The notes below the pieces were generated by a model. It worked only from the letters and a program-made list of their open reading frames with translations. It did no database searches and was not told the DNA's origin. DNA of 64,000 nucleotides, taken from Lasiosphaeria ovina (Eukaryota; Ascomycota; Sordariomycetes; Sordariales; Lasiosphaeriaceae). Of this stretch, positions 45,905-57,365 are shown piece by piece; position 1 is the stretch's first letter, and each line of letters begins with the position of its first letter. The translations under genes and the position numbers were made by a program. Location of the stretch: assembly GCA_033439765.1 (NCBI GenBank), contig JAULSN010000005.1, forward strand, positions 2,929,001-2,993,000. Reading direction: 5' to 3'.

Positions 45905-48900
45905 TTGGAGAAACTGATGTGTGGGGCGGCCGAGCTTGGATACGTGTCACAGGTTGCGCTGCTTCGCGATGAATATCATGTCAACGTCGAGGTCGTTCCT
46001 GACGGGGTCACGCCGCTGCAGTATGCTGCTCGAAACGGCCACTCGGCGCTTGTCCAGAACCTCCTGGAGGTGGCGAAGGGCGATCCGAACTCAGACGCAG
46101 GCACAGCAACTGATGCACCTTTGCTTCTTGCGGCAGAAAGAGGGTATGAGCTGATTGTCCGACATCTTCTGAGCTCTGGCGCCAATACGAAGCAGGTCAA
46201 GAAGGACGAAACCAACCGCACCCACTTGTTCCTGGCTGCCGAGAACGGGCACGAGGCCATCATTAACTACCCTCTAACCCCGTCCTAGATCGAAGGACAC
46301 CAAGACGTCCTGGACATCCAAAATGCAGACGGCAATTCCCCGGTCGCGATCTCATGTATCCGGGGTCACGATGGAATTGTAAAGCTGCTGCTGAATGCTG
46401 GCGCCAACGCAACGACCCCTAATGTTGAGCAACACACCGCTCTTTATCATACTATTGAATCCGGCAATGAGTCCCTAGCTGAGATACTCCTAGGACATCG
46501 GGAATCAACCTATGAGGACGCCGGAGATGTCTTCCTCAATGCGGCGGAGCGAGGGCTTGCTGGCTTCATACGGCGATGCCTTGACCCGGAGTTCCGCAAG
46601 GAAGCTGTCCCAGAGCTCCTAGACTATCATCGGGCGTCTGATGGGTATACAGCACTTCACGTAGCTGCCAAAACAGGTCGATCGGATATTACTCTTCTTC
46701 TCCTTCGGGCCGGGGCCAAGGTTGATGCGTTAGACCTACGTAAAAGCACCGCCTTGGTCGCAGCAGCCGTGGCTGGCAAAGGGCAAATCGTCAAACTCTT
46801 ACTGGATCGCAAGGCTAGCACGCATTTCGTCCCAGAAGACGAGCGAACTATTCTCCTACACGTAGTGAAGCACGCAGAGGACTCTAGCCACCACGCGCAT
46901 GTCGTCGGGATTCTTCTAGACACGGCCATAGATCCAAACACCCTGGACAGCTCCGGAACTGCGGCTTTGCACTGGGTTGCGGTGCAGGGTCAACTCGAAA
47001 TCACCACGACTCTCGTGCGGCATTCCAGGACAGACCCTAACGTGAAAGGAAAGTGGGATTGGAACGCTCTGCATTACCTATCCAAAGCCTCTACCAAAAT
47101 GCGAGCGCGCATAGCTGGAGTCCTGATCAGGTACGGGACAGACCCTATCGGGCGCGAGATAGATGGCTGGCTGCCGCTCCATCTGGCATCAGAATCCGGA
47201 GACGTGGAGTTGATGAAGATGCTTGTTCGGGGTAAGCCATCATCGGTTGCACTCAGAGCGACAGATGGGCGAAATGCCCTCCACTTCGGATTTGGCCAGC
47301 CTGATTCGCTGAAGTGGCTTCTAGCGGAAAGGTTGGAAATCGATGCTAAAGACGATGACGGTTATACGGCCCTGATGTACGCCGCTGGAAGGGGCTCTGA
47401 GGACTTTGTTCGCGTGCTTCTGGAAAACCGCGCCGATGTTAAAATCACACGCACGAACGGAAGAACCGCTTTGCATCAAGCAGCATACTTTGGCCAATCG
47501 AAAACGGCACAGCTGCTTCTCAAAAAGGATCCTTCAGTGCTCTCCTGCCGGGATCACAACAATCTCTCTGCCCTCCACCTGGCAATAACTGGAAGCGAGG
47601 CCGCGTTCGCTACAATGCTGCTAAAGAGGTACTACTGCCCTCTGATCCGTGAGAATCCGGCGGGCGGCACGGCCAAAGACTTGGCAGCGCAGACGATTGA
47701 CGATGGCGAAACGGTGCTGATATCGGCCGTCAGAGACAGAGAATACGGCGTCATTCGCAAGCTCCGTGAGCTTGCGGCTGCGACCCAGCATGTGGATAAT
47801 TCAGGCAACACAGCGCTCCTTTCGGCCGTGATAAAGGACGATGTCGACGGCGTCAATGCCCTGTTGGACGACAGCGCAGACACACGCGCCGATGTGAATG
47901 CCGGCGGCGGGAAATATCCGACTGCGCTCCATGAGGCAGCCAGGTTTGGCAATATGGGCGTGGTCATGGCACTACTTGGATACAAAGCCCGGGTTGATGT
48001 CCAGGGTGGCCAATTCAACACCGCACTCAACGCTGCTGCCTCAGCAGGCGAGATTGAAGTATTTGACCACCTACTCGCCAGCCTCAACGACTCGGAACAA
48101 AGTGCTGCTGTCAACCTCTCCGGGGGGAGTTTTGCGAACACCCTGGGCGCAGTTCTTTATTCAGGCACAGTCGAGCTTGTGCCTCGACTCCTCCAGATGA
48201 AAGTAGATGTCAACGGATTAGACGACAAAGGCCGATCATCGTTCCACATCGCTGCTGCGCGAGGCTTATGGGCTGAACTGGACCGCCTTCGCCAGGTCGA
48301 GGGCGCCGAGTTTCATGGAAGAGACAGGTAGCGACCCACGTTGCTGCACCATGCTGCCATGAGCGGAAGCGAAAGTATGGTGGGTGTTGTCACTTCTCAA
48401 CGACAAAAAGTTTGCCTTATCAACCGATGAAGGAGATATCGATGGCTGGACGCCGCTGCACTGGGCGTGTAGACAAGATCATGTCGGCGTAGTTGAGACG
48501 CTGCTGGATCGGCAACAAGCGGCAGCGGATGGCAGTAAAAGCGCTTCTCGGTTTATTTGGAGAGCTACTAAAGACGGATGGACACCTCAAAACATTTCCA
48601 TCATCCATGGAGCGAGGCAGGTTGCAGACTTTCTCCAGCAGAGGCTGCCGAAGGCGGAGCAGGAGAGTTATAAGTTCGGTTTGGTGCCAGGTTCGGTAGA
48701 GAAACGACCAAGGAAGGGAAGGAGGTGGAAGACATGGAGAGCGCACAGTGGTGTATCATGCAATGGATGCTTTCTGGAGGCAAGTCCTAATCTCTGCTAT
48801 TTCATATTCTATCTTCCGGAGGCTAACATGCAGCAAAAGCCATTGGTCGGTGTGCGCTGGTGTTGTCAAGGCTGTCAGAATTTTGACTATTGCTTTAAGT

Positions 48901-49046
48901 GCTTTTGGACAGTGGAGTCCACACATGATTCTAAACATGTTTTTAAACCGTTTGCGGACTGGGAGGAGGCCAGGGACATAAAGGAACCCGAGACTGAGGA
49001 TGACGAGGCTGATGCAAGAAGTGAGGGATCTGATGAGTCCTGGTAA
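45905..49046 (+). pseudogene. Ankyrin-repeat protein with C-terminal ZZ zinc finger, disrupted
   Basis: The frame runs from 45905 to 48331 with one internal TAG at 46286, and contains at least a dozen ankyrin repeats (such as GVTPLQYAARNGHSALVQNL and DGYTALHVAAKTGRSDITLL). A second TAG (48329) ends this frame. The repeat series resumes two residues later (LLHHAAMSGSES), shifts frame near 48375, and continues from about 48384 as an ankyrin tail. A ZZ-type finger follows (CNGC, CCQGC, YCFKC, then two His). The ZZ domain is intact only if a 54-nt GC-AG intron (48780-48833; donor GAG then GCAAGT, branch CTAAC) is removed. The acidic C-terminus ends at 49046. No ATG-led first exon is seen; 45905 follows a plausible 3' splice site. 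Ankyrin plus ZZ is common among fungal NLR-type and heterokaryon-incompatibility-like proteins; any role here is inferred. Confidence 0.65.
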
Positions 49047-49214
49047 CTAAAGGCTAAGATAACGCGAGGAGGAAAGATAGGAGATAGATTGCGCAATTTG
49101 TGGCCCGTTGATATTGGTATTTGGGTGGTGATGTCAGGTCCCAATGGTGAGGTGTTGTAACGATTAGATATTATTCACACCTCCTGAATTCAATGTTGTG
49201 GTCTCCACAGGACC

Positions 49215-49395
49215 AACAGTGCATGTCAGGGGTATGAGTGGTATGCCCCTCGAGCGTCTGCTGGTGCGTGCCCGTCGCCGCATCCCCAGAGCTGGATTGT
49301 GTGATCGTCCGAACCCGACGCGACCGTATTACCGCCCGGTGAGAAGGTTACGGCGCTGACCCCCATTGCTATGGCCCTTGAGCGTCTACTAGTGT
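49215..49395 (-). pseudogene. WD40-repeat fragment (NWD/HET-E type)
   Basis: The minus strand encodes GVSAVTFSPGGNTVASGSDD followed by HTIQLWG, a textbook high-identity WD40 blade as in HET-E/HET-D-type NLR proteins. Neighbouring half-blades (LKGHSNG before it, THQQTLEGHTTHTP after it) lie in other frames, so small indels have broken it. Nothing else of the gene is visible on either side. Confidence 0.7.
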
Positions 49396-50583
49396 GCGCG
49401 CCTTATCCCTCCCTGATAAATGAAAAGCCTTTCCTTCCAAGACTGCTCTCTAACCTCACTTAATGTCGGACTGAACACAAAGCGCAGAGCCATATATCGT
49501 GTAGTGCGGCCTCTTCCCCTGCTCCATAGCTGCGCCAATCCACCCTGCCCCGCTCATTGGTGCTCGTGTGTCCGCCGCTCAAGCGCGTGGTTCAAGTGCA
49601 CGTCGTGGCCGAATTTTGGAGCCCGGCCATATGGTGACTTTTCGGTGCGGGGTGTTGCCTGAGTTGCCGTCTTCGTATATCCCCGTACGGTTCTGATATT
49701 ACTTTGCCCCTGCTTCGACGACTAAAGGTATGTATAACTAACCAAAATTATATAATGAGTGCGTCTCCTACTCCTACTAGTGTTAAAACGTCCCCATGTA
49801 CATACATCCAAGATTCTGCCGCGCGCAGTAATTTACCACTTTTTACCACAGCGTAACCTGGCCTACACCTTTCCACTACAACTAACCTTCAAGACCAAAA
49901 GATATCGTCGGCGCCATTGATAGGGCCGTTGACGACTTCGTCAATGACGTGGAATACAGTCTGTTGCCCGCGAAGCCTTTGCTCGAAGGTCCTCGCGGTT
50001 GCGTACTATGGTGTGTAACTGTAAATCGAGTGCAACCTTTGGAGTTAGTTCCTAAGCTGTGAAGTGACTTTGGCAGGTACTCGGTGGCCCGAGCTCTGGG
50101 TACCTCTGGAGGGTGCCGAAAAGGGCTAGACAGAATTGGCACCCAGGACGGCAAAACATGAACTTCTTTTCCTCCATACATCAACCCCACCTTCACCCAT
50201 TTTAGGGATCCGGTCGTTCTTTGAAGCCCGCCTTGTTTCCTTCCTGTCCTCATTATTGTCCTGCGTCCCTTTGCCAGCGTATCCCCGCGTCCGACGACGT
50301 CAATTCGCGTCAAATCTCTTCGCTTCACTCCTTCTCCACGTCGCGCAGGCAAGCATGCCTTAGGTTGACCAGAAGCACGCGGCATCTGGAAAGAGCTAGA
50401 GCTAAGCTGAGCAGAGCAGACTGACAGATAATTGAGGTGGTCATTGGAGAGAGAGAGCGACTGGGCGAAAGACGAGAGCGACCAGCTGCCTTCCGCCAAG
50501 GCAGGCACACGAGTCGCACCCCGCCGATCGACTGCACCGAACGGCTTGCCATCACAAAGAAAGAGAGAGACACCGCGCCCGCC
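49396..50583. promoter_or_regulatory. Upstream region of the CPSF73 gene
   Basis: No gene was recognised. The right part, with GAGAGAGA and CT-rich stretches, should hold the promoter and 5' UTR of CPSF73. The CPSF73 frame is open upstream to 50437, but that extension is poorly conserved in character and the ATG at 50584 matches the family start. Confidence 0.4.
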
Positions 50584-53500
50584 ATGGCATCCAAGCGCAA
50601 AGCCTCAGCTATGGCATCCGCGATGCCCGACGAGCCTGTCGACCCGGCCGACGAGCTCATGTTTCTTTGCTTGGGCGGTGGCAACGAGGTTGGCCGATCA
50701 TGCCATATTATTCAGTACAAGGGGAAGACAGTCATGGTAAGTCTCCCTGCCCTGTCCTCCCCCAATCCTGCATCTGCCCTGTGTCGCGTGCTTGCCTGTC
50801 CCAGCTACGCCACTTTGGTTACACCCCGCTAACATGTCTCTGGGGGAAAATAGCTTGACGCCGGCCAGCATCCTGCCTACGACGGGCTTGCTGCCCTCCC
50901 CTTCTTTGACGACTTCGACCTGAGCACGGTAGATGTGCTGCTCATCAGCCAGTAAGCTCCCCCTTCCCATCGTCTGCGTCCTTCTGTACCGGGCGCGAGT
51001 CGCGCTGTGTTTGGCTTGGGGCAGGCAACATTGGTAGAGGCGGCTGGCTCTGGCCCAGTCGCCGTGGCATCGTCATGGTCCTCTGACTGTGGTACATGCT
51101 CGCATGCTGCTTCGTTACCACGGCCTCGCGTAGCGACGCGACGGCCGCCTTGCCATGTCATGTACCATCCGTCCACACCATATATGTACTCAGATATCAA
51201 ATATAATATCTCGTCACCATGCCCAAAGCTGCCCCAAGCTTGACCGGCCTCTGCCTCTGCCTCTGCCTCTGCCTCTGCCTCTGCCTCTGCCTCTGCCTCT
51301 GCCTCTGCCTCTGCCTCTGCCTTTGCCTCCCTGCCTTCCCATGCGCTCTGTAAAGCATCTCAGCCCTTTTGCTTCTGCTTTTCTTCTTTGCCATCTCCCT
51401 CTCCCTCTGCCGCCCGCATAGTACTAACTCGGTTGCAGTTTCCACATAGACCATGCCGCCTCGCTGCCATATGTTCTGGCAAAGACAAACTTCCGCGGCC
51501 GCGTCTTCATGACGCATCCCACCAAGGCCATCTACAAGTGGCTTATCCAGGACAGCGTGCGCGTCGGCAACACGTCTTCAAACCCAACCACGTCGCTTGT
51601 CTACACAGAGCAGGACCACCTGAACACGTTCCCCCAGATTGAGGCTATCGACTACCATACCACCCATACCATCTCGTCGATCCGCATTACCCCTTATCCT
51701 GCAGGACACGTCCTGGGCGCGGCCATGTTTCTGATCGAGATTGCGGGCCTCAACATCTTCTTCACCGGCGACTACTCGAGGGAGCAAGATCGTCATCTGG
51801 TGTCTGCCGAAGTGCCCAAAGGCGTCAAGATCGACGTGCTCATCACGGAGTCGACCTACGGCATTGCCTCGCACGTGCCGCGCGTTGAGAGGGAGCAGGC
51901 TCTGATGAAGTCTATCACCGGGATCCTCAGTAGGGGCGGCCGAGTTCTCATGCCTGTCTTTGCCCTAGGCCGAGCGCAGGAGCTCCTTCTGATCCTCGAC
52001 GAGTACTGGGGCAAGCATGCAGAATTCCAAAAGTACCCCATCTACTATGCCAGCAATCTCGCCAGGAAGTGCATGCTGGTCTATCAGACTTATGTCGGTG
52101 CCATGAATGATAATATCAAACGTCTCTTCCGGGAGCGCATGGCCGATGCCGAGGCGTCTGGAGACTCGGCTGGGAAAGGCGGGCCCTGGGACTTCAAGTT
52201 CATCCGGTCGCTGAAGAATATCGACCGCTTCGACGACGTGGGCGGCTGCGTCATGCTAGCTAGCCCGGGTATGCTCCAGAACGGTGTCAGCCGTGAACTG
52301 CTGGAACGCTGGGCGCCGAGTGAAAAGAACGGCGTCATTATCACCGGTTACAGCGTTGAAGGGACCATGGCTAAGCAGATCATGCAGGAGCCCGAGCAGA
52401 TTCAGGCCGTCATGTCTAGAAACGTTGGCGGCGGGCGCCGGAACCCAGGCGGCGATACTGATAAGGTCATGATCCCTCGCCGTTGCACGGTCCAAGAGTA
52501 CTCGTTTGCGGCCCATGTCGACGGAACAGAGAACCGGGAGTTCATTGAGGAGGTTAGCGCCCCCGTTGTGGTAAGTAAATCCGATCTCCTGTGTACCTGC
52601 TAGCCACGGCCTAGCTGACAGCTTGGATTTTACAGATTCTCGTGCACGGCGAAGTGCACAACATGATGCGGCTCAAGTCCAAGCTGCTATCTCTCAATGC
52701 GTCTAAGACTAACAAGGTGAAAGTCTACAGCCCCCGCAACTGCGAAGAGCTGCGCATTCCGTTCAAAGCGGACAAGACGGCCAAGGTTGTGGGCAAGCTT
52801 GCGTCAATCCCGCCGCCCAGGGGTGGCAGCGGGGCCCAGGAGCCAAAGGTGTTCACGGGCGTGCTAGTACAGAATGACTTTAAGATGTCGCTTATGGCGC
52901 CCGAGGACCTGCGTGAGTACGCCGGACTGACCACGACGACGATTGCCTGCAAGCAGCGCCTCCGGCTCAGCGCCGCCGGCATTGATTTGATCAAATGGGG
53001 CCTTGAGGGCACCTTTGGCAGCGTCGAGGAGCTCCCTCAGTCTAAGCCCCAGCATTCTTCTGCCGACGCTAATGGCAACGGCTACGCAAGCGAGGCTGGG
53101 GATCAAGCGAAGGCCGACGAGGACAGCGATGTTGTCGCTGCTTACCTAGTGATGGGTTGTGTTACGGTCCGCTACCACAGCACCGGCGAGATCGAACTGG
53201 AATGGGAGGGCAATGTCCTCAACGATGGTATTGCCGACGCCGTTGTGGCCGTGCTTGTCAGCATTGAGAGCAGCCCTGCGGCAGTAAAGCGTAAGCGCCT
53301 CCCCCTTTTCCCCCTCAACTTCAGAGATGGAACTTGGAGCTGAGCCCCATTCACTAACACAACCCTGTTCTAGGCTCTGCAAGCAAGAACCCGCACTCAC
53401 ACTCTCACGACGAGGCGCTGTCATTCGAGCTACCCACGCGGAACCTCCATGCTAACCTCTCTCCCGATGAGCGCCTTGAGCGCTTGATGATGTTCCTCGA

Positions 53501-53921
53501 GGCGCAGTTCGGCGCCGAAAACGTGAATCCTGTCACGGAGCCCAAGCTGCCGCCCTCGCCACCGGCATCGGCCGCACCAGCAAAGAAAAAGCTCCTGCCC
53601 CCCAAAGGCGAGAGCGTGGACCCAGACGCCGGCGCGGACTCGGAGGGTGGTGCCTCGATGGATGTGTCGGAAGACGACGACAACATAAAGGAGGAACAAG
53701 AGGCCCAACTCAAGGCGCGCCAGCAAGCCGAGCTCGCCCGCTTGCACCGCCTCGGCATCCCGGTGCCGGGCGTTGAGATCAGGGTCGACAAGATGGTCGC
53801 CATCGTCTGGCTCGAGGACCTCGAGGTCGAGTGCAAGACCAAGGTGTTTGCCGACCGCGTCCGCGCCGTCGTCGAGCGTGCCGTCGAGGTCACGGCGCCC
53901 ATGGCCGGCGGCCAGTTCTAG
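50584..53921 (+). CDS. YSH1: Pre-mRNA 3'-end processing endonuclease CPSF73/Ysh1
   Basis: Five exons (50584-50736, 50854-50951, 51439-52570, 52636-53290, 53374-53921) give 861 residues with all phases consistent. The start [10 protein letters not shown] is the usual one in filamentous fungi. The metallo-beta-lactamase fold begins [14 protein letters not shown]; the metal-binding motif HFHIDH lies at residues 84-89 and is split by intron 2 inside the first His codon. [26 protein letters not shown] and the beta-CASP region ([26 protein letters not shown] VMLASPGM) follow, then the C-terminal CPSF73-100 domain with acidic linkers. The enzyme cuts pre-mRNA downstream of the poly(A) signal in the nucleus. 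Intron 2 (487 nt) is much longer than the others because it holds a hexamer repeat. This gene is essential in yeast and shows no lesion here. Confidence 0.95.
51248..51321 (+). repeat. (CCTCTG)n hexanucleotide repeat in CPSF73 intron 2
   Basis: About 12 tandem CCTCTG units lie within the 487-nt intron 50952-51438. The array is CT-rich on the coding strand and ends about 100 bp before the TACTAAC branch site at 51422-51428. Confidence 0.95.
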
Positions 53922-55045
53922 TCTGTGCTAACTTGTTTTTGTATCAACCAAAAAGGAAGAACTGTATGAAAAGAATCTAAATCTGGGGGGCACGAGATGG
54001 ATAAGGAGTTGTTTGTTTGCTAACCTCTCAGGCTAGTTCAGTTCGGCTTCAATGTGGAAATGGGACGTGGAAAGGGGAGGGCGGCGGAACAAATCTTCTA
54101 TATCACTTGTATGTCAGGCTACCTACCTAGGTTAGTGAGAGTTTTTATATCATGTGAAAATTTTGTTGTTCGGTAATCTACTATGTACAACGAACATGAT
54201 GACCTTCCAATATCCCGCGACTCTGCATCCTTGCGTCTGAACATAGATAAAAAAAAACCCCTTCATCCTTAAGTTCTCGGTGTTCCTAAATACCGAGCGA
54301 GGCGAGCACTTTCCTGTTGGCTCGTAGACGCCATTCTGTTCCGCTCTGGGTTGTGCCCCAATGAGAAGAGGGCCCCGAGCCTCCTACATACAAGTACATC
54401 TTGAGCTAGGATCGTGAAATTAACTTTACGGGTACCTTAGGTAAGGTAGGTAGGTATTTCTACCTGTTTTTGGTGTAGACGCTATATACATACTACCATG
54501 AAGTTATTAGTAGATAGACCGAAAATCCCACACACTAGTCCGCGAGTTCATCTAACAAATACGAATACACTGACCCCAGACCGAAAACTCGGCCGAGCGC
54601 TCGTCTGATATAATTGTAAAGAACCAAGGAGAGAATTAACGATTCCTTTCACCCAGTGGGTTTGCTCCATAAAAGCAGTTCAAAGAATATCCGAGCAGCG
54701 CTCAAACAGGTTCGGCAGGTAATTACTTACCTACGAGGAACGATGCTTGAAAGACGAATAACTGGGTAATTTAATCATGAAACATAGTACTTGGCAGAGT
54801 CGTTATGGTTCCAAATTAGGTGCTGATCAAAAAAAACCTTTTCAGAGACACTAGAGCCAAGTCACAACTAACTGACTGACATTCAGTTCGCAGCTGCCTA
54901 ATATCTCGGGCTATGTATGAATGACATGGGAGGAAATGTTTCCAGCAGTGTTGAGAAAGCGAGGTGAGATCCAACCAGCCCCCGCCCCCCCCCGTCTTTT
55001 TCCATGCCCAAAGTGTCAGTCAGCACCCATTGCACTGCATTTTAA
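53922..55045. other. Intergenic downstream of CPSF73
   Basis: This should hold the 3' UTR of CPSF73. No gene was recognised. Words of the CCTACCTAGG/AGGTAGG type recur at 54118-54132 and 54430-54455. Confidence 0.5.
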
Positions 55046-55212
55046 TCAAGCAGAGAAGTCGCGCGCATGATCGCGCTTGGCAATGGGGCCGGTGAGGCCG
55101 CTGTAGGCCGTGATGGCCGTCTGGATCGACGACGACAGCGAGTCGTAGTCGTCGGTGATCCGCGTCTCCTCAGACTGGACCGTGTTGATGAGGCTGAGCT
55201 TGATGCCAAAGA
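55046..55212 (-). pseudogene. Orphan 3'-exon-like coding fragment
   Basis: A minus-strand frame of about 54 codons has the strong GC3 bias of local housekeeping genes (ATC, AAC, GAC, TAC, CTC codons). It reads INTVQSEETRITDDYDSL then SLTGPIAK-like residues, ending in TGA at 55046. No ATG and no matching upstream exon exists: the frame meets two stops just past 55212. A weak acceptor-like AG (GGCATCAAG) lies at its start. I do not recognise the family. It may be the last exon of a deleted or relocated gene. Confidence 0.35.
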
Positions 55213-55837
55213 GTCATCACAGGACGACATACTTGTCTCGCGAAGTAGGAATATTCCTCATCGGCCAAAGAGGAAACGATCGTCATGAAAAGGGGAATAT
55301 TCGTAGACGAAGGAAGGGAAGGCAAGCGAGTGGAATTGCTTTTTTTTTTTTTTTTTGCTTTGGCAAAACGTCTTATTTTCCCCTTCAAGTTTTCAAATCT
55401 AATGCGTTTGCATTAATTACCACTCCAACGAAAATCCAGCTGGAGTTTAATAATCAACTCTTTCCTTGCTCGATGCCAACCAACCAATAATAACACGAAA
55501 CGCGGTTGCTTCTTTCAGTTCAGCGAGGTCAGGCAGCAGCCTCAATGCTCTCACCTCACCGTACCAGGCTAATGTACGGGATACAATATGATATGCACGC
55601 TCATGTCAATACGTGCGTGTTCAGCTGACAGACGAAATCAACCTAGCTTAGTCGAAACGTCGATCACTGCCGTTCCTGTACCGCTGCGGCTAAAGCCTAG
55701 ACCGGCCGTCGGCTCCCGGGGCCGGCATTGCAGGGGCCCCGGCTATATCATGACCGGGAAACACGATTGCCGCGCCTTTTTCCGTCTGGGGAAGGGGTTT
55801 TAGCTACATACCAGTCACCGCTTCCCGCGGGAACCCC

Positions 55838-55948
55838 GCAACTGCATCCAAGAAACCGGGTGCTGCAAGCAAGCTGTCAAGTGTCAACAAGCCGAAACAG
55901 GGGACTTAACCGGCACACCCCATTTTTGGAGGTACGTACCTTAGTTGC
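55838..55948. mobile_element. Diverged copy of the inverted-repeat element at 31.5 kb
   Basis: The left end GCAACTGCATCCAAGAAACC and the right end (complement GCAACTAAGG, later CCAAAAATGGGGTGTGCCGG) form a degraded inverted repeat. The interior shares GCAAGCAAGC, CAACAAGCCG, AAACAGGGG, CTTAA and CACACCCCATTTTTG with 31491-31582. It has no coding capacity. Confidence 0.5.
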
Positions 55949-56968
55949 CTCGTTGGTTGTTGGTACTGCACTAGCCTCTAAGCACTAGCGTTGTAAATGT
56001 CTCGAATGAGGACGAGAAGAAACAGGAGAAAGAAATAATGAAAGGGCGGGTTCGCGGAAAAAGACACGCCGGGCATGCAAAGAACGAATCAACGGAACGG
56101 TGAGCATGTTCCCTTTGACATGACACAGCTATCAAGGTAGTTGGGGGGATACTTTCCGTGTTGAAGCCGCCGAAAATGGTACCTGCTAGGGGTGAGCATC
56201 CGCCAGCCAAAATTCGGCGGCCGGAACACTCCCCCCAAAGCGGGACCAGATGCACGTGCGCGCCATGGAAGCCGTGACATGGACATCATTTTCGGCCGCC
56301 TTGTCGAGAACGACCTTACCCATTTCCTTGCACGGGTGCCTTCAGGTAACTGGTAAATCTGTGACGCACCTACAGATAGACAGACAGACCGACAGACGTC
56401 TACAAATATCATGGTCGGATTCATCTGCAGCCAGATGACGGCAATTTGGCCCATCTTTGCCAATTCCGTTGAAGCGAAGAGAAAGCAAAGGCACCAATGG
56501 CAAGAAAAGACGGGATTTCTAAAGAAAGACTAGGAAAAAGGAGATACCTTGAAAGAGCGATGCGGACGACCTCTGATCAGTGGGGGGGGCCCACCTTATA
56601 CGATGAGGTGGGTGGGCTAGGCAAAAAGGAAAAGAATTATACTATGTACACGTGTACGTATCCGTGGGTAAGGTGTAAATTGTAAATGAACCCTTGTTGC
56701 CCGGCCCCTGAACCCCCTGATCAGCGTTGCCGTCGTTGGTACTTGTATAACCACATGGGAGGAGAAGTCTTGCCTACCGACCAAGTAATTAATTCTTTGG
56801 AGCCAAGTAGGTCACTCAATTGCAAGAATCGACGAAGGAAAACGCCAACTGCCTAGGCAGGCGTACCCGTACGACCTGCACCTCAACTAACCTAGATGGT
56901 GTCGTGGTATGGGGCTGCGCTCCACTTCCTCTCCTTTATCCATGAATAGGTAATATTATCTACACGTA

Positions 56969-57191
56969 CAGTCAGGTCCCCTGTTTAAGCAACCCCCATT
57001 TATTGCAACTTGCACAGTATGTGCAACCTATTTGGTCTGCCTGAATTGGTTGCTTAAACAGGGGACCTGACTGTAGGTTGTACATACTATGCAAGTTGCA
57101 GAAAACGGTGCGGTCTTTTGGTTAGAACAGGGGTTGCTCATACTATGCAAGTTGCAATAACTGGGGGTTGCTGAAACAGGGGACCTGACTC
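56969..57191. mobile_element. MITE-like element with TA target duplication in the GH13 promoter
   Basis: The left end CAGTCAGGTCCCCTGTTT plus AAGCAACCCCC is inverted at 57073 and again at 57191. The inner unit (56969-57073, 105 bp) is flanked by TA at 56967 and 57074. The outer unit ends at 57191 before TA 57192. Left and outer right arms stay similar for about 60 bp (TTATTGCAACTTGCA, then AGTATG). TACTATGCAAGTTGCA occurs twice in the right part. TA duplication and long arms suggest a non-autonomous Tc1/mariner element, possibly two nested or tandem insertions. Confidence 0.75.
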
Positions 57192-57322
57192 TAGCCCGGT
57201 CATTTGACAGCCTCCATGTTCCAACATCACAATTCTCAGGGACCTGCGCAGAGACAAACGCGGGGTAACTCAGGTCATCACTCTCCAAAAGCCACCCTTC
57301 ACACATACTCTGTTTCTTTGGT

Positions 57323-57365
57323 TACACACACACACACACGCACGCACGCACACACACAGACACAC
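57323..57365 (+). repeat. (CA)n/(CACG)n microsatellite
   Basis: Tandem CA units with a CGCACGCACG interruption lie 26-68 bp upstream of the GH13 start codon, probably in the 5' UTR. Confidence 0.9.

Noticed and set aside
49895..50010. Plus-strand peptide-like stretch (KDIVGAIDRAVDDFVNDVEY)
   Set aside because: It looks protein-like for about 38 codons, but has no start, no exon partner and no recognisable family; kept only as a note.
50437..50583. N-terminal extension of CPSF73
   Set aside because: The frame is open and in phase, but the family starts at [10 protein letters not shown] and the extension is Arg/Glu-rich low complexity without conservation signals.
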